Part shown: positions 1-12,700 of the stretch, piece by piece | How the letters are laid out: every line of letters starts with the position of its first letter | Position numbering within the stretch: the stretch's first letter is position 1 | Assembly (NCBI GenBank): GCA_010909165.1 | Contig: MU008154.1 | Span: 620,001 to 684,000, forward strand | Reading direction: 5' to 3' | Length of the DNA: 64,000 nt | From: Anthoceros angustus | Lineage: Eukaryota; Streptophyta; Anthocerotopsida; Anthocerotales; Anthocerotaceae | Notes under the pieces: model-generated | What the model was told of the DNA's origin: nothing | Databases searched by the model: none | What the model saw: the letters and a program-made list of their open reading frames with translations, nothing else | Made by a program: the position numbers and the translations under genes

Positions 1-1390
1 ATGGTGCTTCACGTGAAGCTAGTGTCCAGGTGTGGGAGGAAGAAGGGTAGGGAGGAATCTTAGGATAAGACAGGTGCAGATGTAAAACGAGGAGATGCGT
101 CCTCCGGAAGGGGCAGGGAGAGTAGGAGAGGATTCTCCTTGTGGGAGAGTTGAAGGAGAGGGCGTCAGAATGTCAACAATCCGTGTACAAAAGGATAGAG
201 AGCTGTAGCGGGCTCTTGCTGCCAGTTATGGTCTTAGAAAATGCTCGGTACGGCACAAGCAAGAAGTGGCTCGTAAATTAGCCAATCAATTTTTATGCCT
301 TACTAGTGCATACACGGCAGAATGTCGTAGAGACATTTTGGGGGTATTCAGTCACCTACCTCTTCTCAAGTTATATCAGCCAGGAGCTACAAAGGATGCA
401 AAAGAGATCCAATTGGAAGCATTGTTGTTGAAGAATGTGCGTGAGGCTTGTCCTCAAAGCTCTCCACTACGAGGTTTGAGTCCGAGTGAGGCACGCACCA
501 CAGGGTGTAGTGTGATGCGATATTTTTCCCAGAATTGGCTGGTGCGCAGAACCCAAAGACATCCCGTTGGCCACCATCTCCTCCGGCACAGGTAGGCTCT
601 GGTAGCCTGGACTCTTCACAATCACCTGTGCTCTGCTGTGCAGCGCTGGAGTCCTTAAGCTAGAGAATTGATGGCGGCACGCGAGACTGGTAGCTGGGCG
701 AACGTAGTGAGTTCCCTGTTTTGCCTTACGCTCAAGTGCTCTACGGTCTGGGTTCAGTTGATAAACGATGCCTGTATGACTAAGCTATATGCAATGAGTG
801 GGATCTGTAGGAATGCATTTTGCCAGCTCAAATAGTGTAGATATGCAAGTTTGTCATGGCACCACATGGGCATGAGGGAGAAGTCCAGTTGTACATGCTT
901 ACCCTTGAAGCCTAGGAACAAGTCACTGCCTGTGTCTATGAAAGCAACTGACGAAGGTGAGTACTCTGCTCGAGGAAGCTGAAGTTCTAGTGGTTGATGT
1001 ACATTGTGTGGTCTTGAGATGACCACAACCTTATTGGTGAACATGTACTACGTGCATACTTAGTGCAGGACAACAAATGATGCAACCATTCGTGCCCCAA
1101 GATTGCTACGTTCAAATTGTTCTGAGTGCTAAGTTAACCAAACTATGTTGTCACACTTTTTCCACCTCCGGGTCGGGCTTTGCAATGCTATGCAGCCGTT
1201 TTACAAATGGATGTTGGCTCTGAAGTCTTGTGACCCAAATTTTGGTGCTATAACGCAAATGTGGTTTTGTTGATATTTATTTCATTGCTCTGATAGATGT
1301 GCGGTTGGGAGCTAGGAGCTCATATTTGCTGTTCATAGAACTCTGCTGGATAGTTGTCATTTTTTCTCTTAGAAATCCATTATCAGCTGA
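1..1390. other. No recognisable gene
   Basis: I see no gene here that I can support. An open frame of 109 codons at 266-595 (+) lacks any family signature I recognise, and codon use gives no clear signal. The stretch is not obviously repetitive. Confidence 0.4.
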
Positions 1391-1394
1391 ATTT

Positions 1395-1550
1395 CTGGAT
1401 TTGTGGATTCTGTGGATTCTGTGGATGTGCGGATATGGGGATGTGACGATGTGTGGATGTGTTGATGTGCCGATGTGTGGATGTGCCAATGTGTACGTGG
1501 ATGTGTGGATGTATGGATGTGTGGAAGTGCCGATGTGTAGATGTAACACG
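1395..1550. repeat. GTGGATGT-type minisatellite
   Basis: Short, imperfect tandem units of the form GTGGATGTGCCGAT or GTGTGGATGT fill this stretch. Long open frames on both strands (histidine/threonine-rich on the minus strand, cysteine/valine-rich on the plus strand) are by-products of the repeat. A shorter block of the same unit recurs at about 4370-4465. Confidence 0.8.
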
Positions 1551-3225
1551 ATAATTTTGCAAGGAGGAGAATATACAAACCCTCTTCTTCTAGGTTGGAC
1601 CCTCTTCTTCTGGGTTGGACCCTCTTGATCAAACACTGCCCAGTCCGAAAATAGCCCTTTTACATCAGGTTCAAAACATCACCTCCATTCCTGGGGTACA
1701 TACACTTATACACCAAATGTTTACCAGATGCCTCCACTACAATGACCCATCAGGGCACTGGCCTGATGGGTCTATCACAACACTGAAGCCTTGTACTACA
1801 TTTGTGAGGAACTACTGGTGGACTTTCTATACCACAAAAAAAATGGATCTTTCACCTTCAATCAAATGTTTTGAGCCTGTCTACTTTAGAATGGAGGGAT
1901 GTGACGGGGGCTACGTTGTAACTCATCTGGTGCCTGAGCAGATACTGAATACAACACCATTGCTAAATTACGCATTCGTTCCACCAACACCATAATTATG
2001 GAAGATCCCCTTGACGAAATTGACATAGTCCTTAAAAATTTGGATTTAAACCCTAGGTCTTCAAAATGACATTACCCTCGTTATTTTGTCCACAAACAAA
2101 AAGTGTGCATTGTTTTAATTGACATGATAGAGAGCCTATCCACGGCTCCGGCCGGCCAGCGCCCTCCGTGATGTGTTCATGGATACCATTCAATAAATTC
2201 ATATAAAAACTAAACATGGTTATACTTTGGAAAGACACAAAACCGAAGGTTGTGTGAACGACATGGCGTCACAATGGGACAAAATGGTAAACTTTAAAAC
2301 GAGCACATGCAAGCGGCTACGCCGGGAATGGTCCCCCACGGGGAACAATCTGCAACTCATCCGGGCATTGAGCCAATACTGAATGTATGCACATGCACTC
2401 CACTTTTGGGTCATCAAAATCATTGTTCTTGCCCATGGACTTGGCATCTTCGAACTCCCCAACTCCTGCCTCATCAAGCACTTGTGTAAGCGTGTGGCAG
2501 CTGTGGTCGTAGCCTATGCATCATTCCTTTGCCGTTTTGCTTTACGAGGACGTTCACGTCCACCTGGGTTATGGCTTTCACGAGTTTGAATCATTGCCTT
2601 TATCAAACAAGTAACCCATTCCCTCAACCATTTGAATGTATGTTTCAAATTGAATGAGCAAAAATATGACATCTTTCACATGTCAAATCACAATGTACAT
2701 GTAGCCTTGGTCGATTGCAAAGATGGTGTCCAGGACTGAAACACATGCCTAGGAGCTATGACCTCTACAATACAATGGTCGCGGCCTTCAATGAGATTGA
2801 TAAAACTGAAGAAACTTGAGTGAACCGTAGCTCTCTTCACCATTTTGATTCTTTTATAATTTGAGACTATTAATATAATATTATGAATAATTTCAAATTC
2901 GCGATCAACAATTGAAAGATATTTGTTATGATTTTGGGTTTAAAACTACAAATTCTTAACTATGCTGGCCAACATAAGGACATGTGAATCGAACCATAGA
3001 CCATGCCCACTTAGCCCTTCTATCAAACCATACCTTAGCAGATGGGCGCATGGGCACGGGCATGCTAGGTCCTTAAAATCAAAACAAGCCCTTAAAATCA
3101 AAGAAGTCGGTGTACTAGGACAAGAGAGGTTTTGAACGTAAACGTTTTCCCAACCACTTGAGTAATTAGCCCAAGCTACAATTTGTGTGAAGCGCTAATT
3201 ATTTATTTTATCAAAGACAGCCCAT
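1551..3225. other. Gene-poor stretch, unassigned
   Basis: An open frame of 126 codons at 1615-1995 (+) has a plausible amino-acid composition but no motif I recognise, so I do not call it a gene. The remainder is AT-rich and without supportable features, apart from a GC-rich CCGGCCGGCC palindrome at about 2146-2166 that matches those at 3.2 and 4.0 kb. Confidence 0.35.
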
Positions 3226-3229
3226 GAGG

Positions 3230-3356
3230 AGGACATGCATGGGAAGGGCGCCGGCCAACCGGCGCCCATGGGGAGGGCGTGCATGGGGAGGGCGCTAGTC
3301 GGCCGGCGCCCATGGGCAGGGCGTACATGGGAAGGGCGCCGGCCGGCCAGCGTTCT
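3230..3356. repeat. GC-rich palindromic tandem repeat
   Basis: About four units of GGGCGCCGGCCGGC-like sequence alternate with CATGGGGAGGGCG spacers. The cores are self-complementary (GGCGCC, CCGGCCGG), so each could form a hairpin. Related cores occur at 2146-2166 and 3970-4003, each embedded in AT-rich DNA, which suggests a small dispersed element rather than a local expansion. Confidence 0.65.
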
Positions 3357-4365
3357 CTTTATGGATGCGTATTTTGAAATTCTTCTCTCATGCCACAGTT
3401 GCACCCATTTTTGAAAAAACCTATGAACCTACTTTCATTCATTCATACTGTACTATGTGCAGCTTCGTTCTCAAAGAATATCTGGGCATGTTCAGGTACC
3501 CACCAAAATGTGGAGCATAACATTACTTTGAGGTTTGGGGCCTTGGTTTTGAGGGGAACTAATCCCACTTACTCCATATTTTAAAGCAACGGCTCCTGAT
3601 TTGGTTAACTTGTATGGTATTGAACTAGTGTGCATGAAGTACAAAGCCTTTGTGTTCCCCACAGAGGGTGGTCATTTGCTTTAAAGGACTTCGCGTTGCC
3701 CCACCCTGGACTGATGTAGTGGAATGCAAAGGGAAACGGGACCTTGTGACAAGGGCTTGCGGCATTCAATCGCTGGTGACAACCATGTGGGCTACTGTAA
3801 AAAAATCAGAATGAAGGTGCTTGCTGAAGAGGGTTCCATTTGCCTATCATTCTGCAATCCGATGTCGTCATGTACTCTACCACATACGCGAAGGACATTT
3901 TCTGTGCGTGGGAAGTGGGAACGACGACCAGGAACTTTGACCTAAACCCCAAAACCCTCTGTATACAGGGAAAGGGTGCCGGCCGGCCGGCACCCTTTTC
4001 CCGCACACTCAGGTATATGCCCAATATGTAGTATACAAACCACTACTAAAGGTCTTCTTTTGGTATTTTTACATAGTGCCTTAGTTGAAAGGTAGTATTT
4101 ATGTGCGTAACACCGGCAAGAATAGTCAACCACGTGGGTTCAATTATGCTGCAAATCAATGTGTTGTGGAAAGCCTAAACCCTTCACATGCCTCAGCCGT
4201 TCATGAAAACAATGCAACCAATGGTATGGCACCATGATTTTGTGATAAATTTTCAGAGCATGCCATGACAGGCTAGTTTTAGACCCATCAAAAACCCTCT
4301 TCGCAGGATAAAAGCCAGTAAACCCCCATCGGGTATAATCCCCCTCTTGCACGGGTATTATCGTG
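3357..4365. other. Gene-poor stretch with one GGCCGG hairpin
   Basis: No coding region is supportable. At 3970-4003 there is a strong hairpin, with AAGGGTGCCGG and CCGGCACCCTT arms around GGCC, similar to the palindromes further upstream. The rest shows no recognisable structure. Confidence 0.4.
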
Positions 4366-4369
4366 TTAT

Positions 4370-4465
4370 GTGTGGAAGTGCCGATGTAGGGATGTACCGA
4401 TATGCCTTTGTGTGGATGTGTGGATTGTGGATGTGCCGATGTGTCGAAGTGTCAATGTGTTAATG
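4370..4465. repeat. Second block of GTGGATGT minisatellite
   Basis: Units such as GTGTGGATGTGTGGATTG and GTGCCGATGT repeat here. They match the block at 1395-1550, so the two arrays share an origin. Confidence 0.65.
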
Positions 4466-4558
4466 GTTAGGTTACTTTCGGTGACATACTGGTCACTTAG
4501 GTTTGGGCAACTTTTCTTTCTCAAATTGCTTCTTGCCGGGTTATTTTGAAGGGATAGG

Positions 4559-5450
4559 TCAGGTCAGTGCGCTCCGGCGTGGAGGGCCCTTTGTTCGGCA
4601 AAAAGTCAGTGGCATGGAGGGTCCTTGATTTGATAACAAGTTAGCTGTTTTGTCACGAGTGTAGTGGGTACGGTGCGGAGGGCGCATTTCTGCAACAAAG
4701 CAGCTGTTTTCATGCTCTGCTATTGTCTCAGGCTCCTCGTGCTGATTTGGGTGTCTCCAACAGAGTTGGATGGCCAGCCTGATCTTATACCCTCGGAGAC
4801 GCACGCAAGCTCCGACAGAGCATAACTCATCCCAATCTTTAGCACTGTTGCTGCTTCTGCTTGGTGTATGCTTCCTCTTCCTCTCTTTCGTCTTCCCAAT
4901 TGGAGATTCACTCGGAGAGTAAGTGAGTCCACTTATGGTCCTCATCTTTTCAATCAACACAAGCAGATGCATGCATACGAACAATGTGAGCTCAAGAGTT
5001 GCAAGATTGGTAGCCATGTGTGATACCATCTTCATAGCTCCTGGCACTCGAGTGTAAACCGCAGCGTAAAGGCTAGCGTAGGGGGAACCATGAGGTCCCG
5101 CTTGCGCGTACAAGAATCTGTTTAGGTTTAATGCCGCTCGTGTAGCTTAAGGGGGGGGGTGTTGGATTACTTAACTAACACTCGCTTATGTTATGATTAG
5201 GTTATTTATGCTTAGGTCATGATCTAATGAAGATTCACACTTAGAGTGTTTAAAAAAGGACAACTAATTACATTTTTGTATAATGTGATAAATTTATATT
5301 ATGTAACCTTATATTTTCTTTAAAGATGATATGTACATTCTTATTAAGATCGCTATACATCCTGAATAAGATATTTGCATTTGTATATTTATGAAAATAA
5401 CGAATGTATATAATAAGATAACTGTACATTTTTATTCAGATAATCTGTAC
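4559..5450. repeat. Possible LTR-element relic
   Basis: A polypurine run (TTAAGGGGGGGGG) at about 5147-5159 is followed at once by TGTTGGATTA and about 290 bases of AT-rich DNA. This is the usual junction of a polypurine tract and an LTR start on the plus strand. The minus-strand frame of 184 codons at 4559-5113 contains one hydrophobic stretch, but I recognise no family and it may be chance. No second LTR or target duplication was found. Confidence 0.3.
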
Positions 5451-5636
5451 AAATGTTTTTCTATTCTCAATCCTATTTTCAGAAAAAAAAAGCATTCTAA
5501 GCCGGCAGGGATAAAAAAAAAAGGGTCATGAAAGAAACCTGTCGTGGGGAGATGCAACTGACAGGATAAGGAAACCATCCAAAATCGCTCTTGGGGTAGG
5601 AGGTAGTATACACTGAGAAAATGGCCTGTGAGAAGT

Positions 5637-7199
5637 CTAAAGACGAAGCTCGAGATCCAAAGCTTCCGATTCATGGTTTGGAGACTCTTCGCCTGTACCA
5701 ATTTCCTCATGCTCCTCAATCCTCCTCCTCCATGCCAATCGCCTCCTCTTCCCGTCGTCATCGGAATGAGACTGTGAGCCCTGATCATGTGCCAAATGGC
5801 AGCAGCGAATCACATTTTCACCCTTGGTACCAGGGGCTGCAGCAGCAAGGTGGCTGTATGGCTGGAAGGCTCTCACGAGCTCTGGACGAGGACGGGGCTC
5901 GCAGGCCGTTATTGTTGCAGCTGCTGGGTCCGGGCTTTCATACTTCTTGATGACATAATTGACCAATATCTCCCTGCTCTGACCTGAAGAGCATCCTGCT
6001 GCGGTTTTGCTGGACAAAGTCCCAGCCACATTCACAGAATCTGACGGGCTGAGGGGACAGTTGTTCCTGCCTGCACCCGACGTGGAGGAGGAGGATTGAG
6101 ATGGACGCGGGGAGGAAAGGGGGGAGTTGGGAGAGTATGGGCAGTTGGACGCGGACTGGGCTGGTGGGGAAGAAGGTTTGGGTTTTGCATTTGCATTGCA
6201 GCACTCAGACACAGTGGTGGGATGATCTGCCGCTGGTTGGTACTCAGCCTGGGATCTGAGATGATCTGCCAGTGGCCATAAGTGCGATGGGGGAGGGAAG
6301 TAAGCGTGACCGGAGGTCCCCGGAGTAAGGGGAAATTGAGAGGAAATGGGGAGACTGGACTGCTGGCCCAGGGGAAGCATGTGAGACAAATTAGACTGCG
6401 CAAAACACTGAGACTCGGGAAAGGGATATGAGTTCTTAACCGCTTGAAGGTGGGGGAAGGGATGACAATGGGGATAGGCATTCCTATCCCCTTGAGGCTG
6501 GGTGCTCATCACAGTCGTGTTCGCGTAAAACACGTTGTTAGAGTTGGCGGGCAGGGGAGGAAGCGGACCGGGAACTTGATACAACCAGATTTGCGGGGTC
6601 GACGCTGCTACTGCTGTGCCTGAGGAGCCTGTGCCGGAGGAGCCTGACGTCGGGAGACTGTTGCCGCCATGGACATCTGCAAGTGTCAAACAAGTGATGG
6701 GCCCGGGTCCGAGTCCGGGAGCTTGGAATAACATTTTGTTGCGAGGAACAGGAGGTTGAAATTGCACTGCATCCATACCAGCGGCCTGTCGTAGCGTATT
6801 GAGCTGGTTGGCTTGAGCTCGCTCCCGTCTGTGGACGTTCATGTGGCCTCCCAGCGCCTGTGCCGTACGAAATTCTCTCGCACAGAAGCTACAAGTATAA
6901 GATTTCGGAGGCCACTGATGTGTCGTCCCGTTGCTGGCTTGTAAATCCTCCGCAAATGCGCGAGCTTCCCATGCGTCTTCCAAAGCTGCCTGCGCTGCTG
7001 CAGGTGTGAGAATTCTTGTAGAGGACGGAAGTCCTGCCCCATAGACGGAAGATGCTGGTGGCACTGCAATCCTGGCTGTGGGTGCTACAATCGTGGTGGC
7101 TGTTGGTGCAGCAAAGATGGCAGAAGATGTGCACTCCTCGCCTTCAGTTTCCTGCTGTTGCTCCACTGCATCATCAATTGTTCCATCTCTAACAGCCAT
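5637..7199 (-). CDS. Single C2H2 zinc-finger protein with C-terminal EAR motif
   Basis: A plant transcription factor, probably a repressor acting in the nucleus. One zinc finger lies near residues 101-123 (counted from the chosen start), with the pattern C-x2-C-x12-H-x3-H and the plant-specific QALGGH core that contacts DNA. The extreme C-terminus is DLELRL, an EAR repression motif of the LxLxL type that recruits TOPLESS-family corepressors. One finger plus a C-terminal EAR is the layout of the SUPERMAN/RABBIT EARS group. The product is about 520 residues, longer than most Arabidopsis members, because of low-complexity Ser/Pro/Gln/Ala-rich linkers. I chose the ATG at 7199. The frame stays open upstream to 7334, which would add 45 residues. 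No intron is evident. The family call is secure; the orthologue is not. Confidence 0.85.
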   Translation of the reverse strand: MAVRDGTIDDAVEQQQETEGEECTSSAIFAAPTATTIVAPTARIAVPPASSVYGAGLPSSTRILTPAAAQAALEDAWEARAFAEDLQASNGTTHQWPPKSYTCSFCAREFRTAQALGGHMNVHRRERAQANQLNTLRQAAGMDAVQFQPPVPRNKMLFQAPGLGPGPITCLTLADVHGGNSLPTSGSSGTGSSGTAVAASTPQIWLYQVPGPLPPLPANSNNVFYANTTVMSTQPQGDRNAYPHCHPFPHLQAVKNSYPFPESQCFAQSNLSHMLPLGQQSSLPISSQFPLTPGTSGHAYFPPPSHLWPLADHLRSQAEYQPAADHPTTVSECCNANAKPKPSSPPAQSASNCPYSPNSPLSSPRPSQSSSSTSGAGRNNCPLSPSDSVNVAGTLSSKTAAGCSSGQSREILVNYVIKKYESPDPAAATITACEPRPRPELVRAFQPYSHLAAAAPGTKGENVIRCCHLAHDQGSQSHSDDDGKRRRLAWRRRIEEHEEIGTGEESPNHESEALDLELRL

Positions 7200-8438
7200 A
7201 TCTCTATGCAAGAGGCCTCGCAGAGGAATCGTAATATGTTCTGTATGTACAGAACAATTGCATCCTAAACCAAGAACTGCGAACGCATCCGGAATATAAA
7301 CATTTGAACCTGCGAGCTCGCTCGCTCGGTTCACAATCCAACTATACTGACAGGGTGGACAAAGGCGCTGGCTTTGTGCCTGGGCCAGGAGACTTCAGGC
7401 CGGCCCAGAGATCCAATGGCGCCCCGGTTTCTTCACCGGACGCGGCCTTCCACCCACTCTCTTTGTCTGTATCCCCGCATCCCCACTCTTGCGAAGCAAG
7501 GTACTGCTTTACGTTTGAACGACAGATAGCCTCACACCAGAAAGAAGCTCGCAGTTGGAGGGCAAGTCTTGACACTAAACGCTCCTTGGCCCGGCTGCAT
7601 CCTGTCAAGAGACCTTCCAATTTCATCGCATGCTGTTAAAATGAGAGGCGGCCGCATCTACCGGGCCCACTCTTCAACCTCGTTCAAGTCGTTACATGAC
7701 TCAGAAGATCACACTTGCCGCTACAGTGACATGCAATGCCAAGGCCCACTTCCAACTTTGGCAACTTTGTGTGCAACCACTGGCTCACATACCTGCTGCC
7801 AAGGGAAGCAGGAACGGACCAACCCACTTTGGCAACACCGTCACTGGATTCGTCTGAAAACGAGAATGTTCTCTCCTTGCTACTTCCCGTTGTGGCATGT
7901 CGGATTTCCGGCTGGCACAGAACAAGTGCATTCCGACTGGAATCCCGTTTGGAATCCCAGTCGCCAAAGGTTTTTCCGCCCACCTTACTGACACAGAATC
8001 CGCCTCCACTGCACTGTACCGGCTTGGCCCTGGTGAAAGGACACACTCCATCTCCAACTCCAACGTGGTCACTCCACATTTTAAACATACATACAGTGAA
8101 TGGACAGTTTCCGCCGGCAGTGGGAATCTGAGAGCTTGGCCTTGCTGGGTGTCACCATCTGGAGATCTGAGTCCCTACTCCCTGGCCCCATTGACTGACC
8201 ACACCAGGAGGTTATCTCCATGAAACTAGCTCACGAATAGTGCAATAAAACGTGACATGTTCACACCTAACTCTCTTCTGAAGAATATGCTTAAGCTGTA
8301 GCTTACAAGACATAAGTGGAGCCTAGTGCTTCAAGCATCTCCATCTCCTAGTGGTTCTGAAGGGGCAGACGACATGGCAGTCAATAGTGAAGGTTGCATA
8401 TTTGTAACGTGCTTCAAAGGCACTGGGATTGTGGGTAG
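7200..8438. other. Upstream region of the zinc-finger gene; no gene seen
   Basis: GC-balanced sequence with several overlapping open frames on both strands but no protein family signature. It separates two minus-strand genes and presumably holds the promoter of the zinc-finger gene and the 3' flank of neither neighbour's coding sequence. I see no repeat. Confidence 0.4.
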
Positions 8439-9149
8439 CTATGCATGAACTTCTATGTACTGATCTACGTCAGCCCTGACAGCACTCAAGGGCCCTTCTG
8501 ATGTGATCCGCAGACTGTCATCGTTGATGGTCACAAGCACTTTGGCCTGGAAAGCATTGGCATAGGCATTGGGGTTGCAAACCAGCTCAAAGTAGACTCC
8601 ATCCTCGTTGGTGTCTCGGAATTCGAGGCTCTGCCATCGTTGCGGCCTGGTTGCCTTCTCCTTCTCCTTGAATGTGGCCAGCAAGTTTGTGATGGAGGTG
8701 CTCAAACTCTTAGCTGTCTCCACCGAGAAGGGCAAAGTGAGCGAGGTTTCCCCAAAATGGAAGGTGATGGGCACCTTGACTGCATGAAGCCAGACACATA
8801 CATATTGATGTTACTTGAACAAGCAAGTTAGCACCACCTCAGAACAAGCGCTGGAATTCTCCTCTCAACCATTTCTCACATGCACATCCTTCGGGATTGC
8901 AGTCAAACCTGATTGGCTGGCTCGACCCCCGTCTCCATTGACGGCAACACGGGCCACCCCGCTTGCTCGCTGCCGCCCTCCATTGGTCAACCTGCAGGCG
9001 GAGTTCAGAGCACGTGGTGCAAAGAATAGTACCCGGTCAGGCACCAGGTTGTTGCTCCAGCGCCTTGCCGATTGCACTCGGTTTCCAGGAAATGCTCCTC
9101 CTTTAGAAGCAATGGCATCCACCAACCCCGCCGCTTGAGCCAGCGCCAT
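8439..9149 (-). CDS. Predicted plastid-targeted protein of unknown function, two exons
   Basis: I read two exons, 9149-8870 and 8779-8439, joined through a GT donor at 8869 and an AG acceptor at 8780-8781; the phases agree and give about 206 residues. The first exon looks like a plastid transit peptide: it is rich in Ala, Arg and Ser, poor in acidic residues, and starts MALAQAAGLVDAIASKGG. The second exon begins with VKVPITFHFGETSLTLPF and continues as a compact domain of about 110 residues with alternating charge and no membrane segment. The domain looks conserved rather than random, but I cannot name it. The donor is weak (G|GTTGAG), so the exact splice site is uncertain. The gene is co-oriented with its neighbours on both sides. 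Confidence 0.6.
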
Positions 9150-9477
9150 TCCGAAAGGTGTGAAAGCTCTCCTCTCGGACTGTTCTCAGAGTCGGGGTGT
9201 TGATCCTGGAAGATTGCCTAGACCCTAGACTGGCAATAGAACTCTCGTCTTAGACTTAGTGACAGACCGACGAAGCTGGGAGATACAAAAACACTCAACA
9301 AAGATCAAGCTGGGCAGTTCAGCCATCTCCTTGGATCGTAGTGCAGGATAGCTCTGACGCTTGTGCTTTATTTATCGAGGGACAATAACGTTACAGTTCA
9401 GTGAGGCCACAGATAGTACACATTTGTGACAAGGATTTCCCCTTCAGTGCTACCACCACCTTGAACAAGGAAAGTAA

Positions 9478-11339
9478 TCAAAACGCGATCTCTGTATCAC
9501 TGCTTCCCGATGCATCAGAATCCCCTCCTAGAGAAAGGTCGTCATCGGAATCAACGGCATTGACATAGTCGTAATAGGCTTTCACCTGCAAGAGTTTGCA
9601 AGCCAGAGCCCGGGCTGAGGACAAGGGTACATCATCACAAACTCATTCCAAATGCACATCCACTGTCGGGAGATCGATCATTTCTACCTTTGGCCGGGGG
9701 TGAACAGCTTCAAAGACATGGAAGTTTGGGATGGAATAGTCTGGTGGCTCCAACACAATGTACGCCCCCTTATTGTTGTAGCGGTGCTTGGTTGCCTATA
9801 CCAACAAACACTCTCTAATTTAGAACCAGTTGCGACACCTTGGAACCAGACTGGACACCATTCAGTTTGATGAAGTTACCTGAAACTGCGGATAATCAGG
9901 TGCACTGAAGAGAGTGACAAGCTTTCCAGCCTTCACAACATGATCGATAGTATAACCCTTATCCATCCCAGCCATATCAGAACGCTTGTCCCGTGCATCT
10001 GGGCCCTCATGTGACCTGACTATCAGCTGCAAACAAGCGCACAAGAACGTGAAGGTTTTCTGTCGGTGACCAAAGCAACCTCTTAAGAGACAGGAGGTAC
10101 TAGGAAGCGCAAACACCAACCCACCTTCAGGTTGTTTTTCTCCAGGAATTCCTGTGTGCAGTCTGGGCCGAAAAGAAGGCCTATACCACGGGCAGAATTG
10201 TGCGTGAGACCGTCCACGTTGGAAGGATCCGACCACAACACATCGCCTGGAATGGGATTTGATCCAGAATGTGAGGGATCCATAACCCCTCGCCTGGCTT
10301 TAGCCAGGTCATGCAGGTTCCCCAATCTTAGAACCTTGTCTGAGGTCTCCCTGCGACTGGTTCTCCGACCTGGTTTTGCCCCTTTTTTCTTTTTCACAGC
10401 AGCAGGCTCACTGCATCGGAACAAACCCCCATGAGCCATGAACACATCCCCTGCCACCAAGGCAGCTAAGGGATGACCATGAAAGCAGCCCAACAACTTG
10501 TGATACAAATGCTTTGCATTAGACCCGTATTTTGCGATTACCTCCTGCTCAAACCCATATGCACTTGTACAGTACTTGGTCTCATGGTTACCCCTTAGCA
10601 GGAAGACTGCGTGGGGGAGCAGTATCTGTTACAGCAAAGACACAACTCTTCCAGTTCAGCGAACAACATCTCAGCATCCGGCTTCCAAGAAAAGGCAAGT
10701 GGTGAGCACCACCTACATCAGGCTCAGCAACCTCACACCCAGTTGAATGCAACATTTCCTAAAGAAGGCACTGCAGCTTGAGCAAGCCCTGAACAAAACT
10801 GGCAGCAACAAACACCTCTGCACAGAGCATGACATGCTACGATGGTCATGCCATCACGTCAATTCGCACGAGCTGGATTGCACCGATGAGGATACCTTCC
10901 AGGCAAGGAGCAGAAGATAGGTTTCCAAGCCCCAGGCCCCTCGATCGACATAATCTCCATTGAATATAAACACCCGATCATTTGCAGGGAAACCGGCAAC
11001 CTCCAGCAGGTGCAATACATCATGGAGCTGGCCATGGACATCCCCAACCAGCACCACGCTAGATGCTAGGCCCTCCACCCGCAAGTCCAGGCAGTTGGGC
11101 TCGTGGTGCATGATCTTGGACGCCGTGGCGATCAAGGCATCTGCTACAGGCAGCGGCAGAATCTCCGGCAGCTGAGAGGGCTGCAGGTTGCGGGACGCAT
11201 ACTCCAGAGTTGCAGCGAAGCGATCTACCCATTCCCTGGTGATAGCTCCACCCTGAGGCCACTCCAAGGCGGCAGGCGGCGATGCGGCAGAAAGCTCTCC
11301 TCCTCCCCCCAGGGGTGGGTCATCGTCGTCGTCGGCCAT
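9478..11339 (-). CDS. Serine/threonine-protein phosphatase 7 (PP7), five exons
   Basis: PP7 is a plant-specific PPP-family metallophosphatase, in Arabidopsis linked to cryptochrome and stress signalling and able to bind calmodulin. I reconstruct five exons, 11339-10896, 10625-10125, 10026-9880, 9795-9688 and 9585-9478, all joined in phase 0 at GT-AG introns, giving 435 residues (Arabidopsis PP7 has about 413). Catalytic PPP motifs are visible: GDVHGQ and GDYVDRGAWG in exon 1, LLRGNHE in exon 2, and RSHEGPDA plus FSAPDYPQF in exon 3. The PP7-specific acidic tail, AYYDYVNAVDSDDD, is in exon 5. The basic, lysine-rich insertion in exon 2 is the usual place of the PP7 insert. I start at the ATG at 11339 (MADDDDDPP); an upstream in-frame extension to 11462 does not look like PP7. 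All key residues are present, so this should be functional. Confidence 0.95.
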
Positions 11340-12700
11340 AGCTGTGACTTCAAGATGCCCACAAACCCCAACAGCATTCCGGGGCAAGGCTTGAATTCTT
11401 GAGCCTGTTCCCAGGAAAACAAACGCCGAGCGCCCAACTCTCCACTCCCAGATTCCGCACAAGGACCAAGAACAGCACTGCTAGTTTGTAGCTTGTGATG
11501 CAGAGTCCGAGGCCACTGTAATCATGCACACTGCATACTGCCAAGGGACAGCCCTCACATCAGGTGACCCACGAGGGTCACTCACAACGGTAGTCTTTTC
11601 ACCTGAAGTATTCAAACCTCATCCGCCAGAGCTTCGTCTTCTTGCCTGCCTTCTGACGTCCTGACTGGGCAAGAGGTACATAATCAGCCACTTGCCAGGT
11701 GGAGGACGTGAACGATCTCCCTTCCTCGTTTTATCCTGGACAATCCAGAAGCACACAATTGGCGGGTTACTGTATTCGACTGTCGATGGACTGGGCAGGC
11801 GGAGGTTTTCCGCTGCAGGGTTTTGGGAGTTTTCATTGCAGCGAGATTTTTGGAAGCCTTGTGCCCCATCGTGAAGCATTTGTCCGCCTGGGATGACAGC
11901 GAATTCGAGCTCGGTGGTGTATGAATGCTTTGCTTCCGGGTTTACCAAGGCTGTGAAACTGAAGTCGATGCATTACCTCCTTCCTTGTAAGGACATGGGC
12001 AAAGCCGAAACTGGCACAGAACGATCACATTGTTAAAAGCAGCTTGAGCGTGCTCTGCAGTCCGGCGTGGAGGTGTCTACTTCCAAGCTGTTAGACTGGA
12101 CTTGCCGAGGTGCTGATGAGTGTGAAGCCCATTGCAACGTCTGAGCTCCGCAGTACGTATTCCAGAACTCAGCAAACCCAGCTGAAATCGGTTGAATTGT
12201 GCACTAGAGGCAACTTCAGCCTTGGTCAAGACGGTGCGTGACAAAGAGCTCCCACAGCAGTGCCGATTGCATACCCAGTCGCACACAGCCGAACACTCAC
12301 ACCCATGACCCTTAAGCTTGCTGTCATAAACCCATGACAAGTGTATGTCCCTGCCGATGTTGTGATGCTCTCTCCACCACACATGCATCGCAGCAGGTGG
12401 GGGTAACGTCTTCTTGCCACAAATTCTGCCAAGAGGGGAGAAAGATTTTGCCTAGAGGATGATGTCTGACAGAATGATTCGCAGTAACTTAGAACTCTCG
12501 TTTCTTGTCTTGACACACGGTTTCCACATCCGCAATCAGCCCACACATCTCCCAAAATCAGGAGATGTCAGGAGCTATAATCTATGGAAAGGATCATTTT
12601 GGGCGTGTAATACCTGCATAACATAGAACTTCCAGCCCTTACGCGTATAATCTAGATGCTAAATAATTTTGTGTAACGAACAAACATCCCTAGCTGTAAA
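11340..12700. other. Divergent intergenic region between PP7 and the DRC9-like gene
   Basis: About 1.36 kb separates two divergent start codons, so promoters for both genes should lie here. No coding region is supportable. Short open frames on both strands lack family features. I see no repeat or clear TATA box close to either start. Confidence 0.45.

Noticed and set aside
1277-1636. Long open frames on both strands over the minisatellite
   Set aside because: They follow from the repeat unit and have low-complexity His/Thr or Cys/Val products.
5621-6481. Plus- and minus-strand frames overlapping the zinc-finger gene
   Set aside because: Shadows of the 520-codon gene, which has a recognisable finger and EAR motif.
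9652-11462. Upstream extension of PP7 to 11462 and other frames over the gene
   Set aside because: Similarity to PP7 begins after the ATG at 11339, and the extra residues do not resemble the family.
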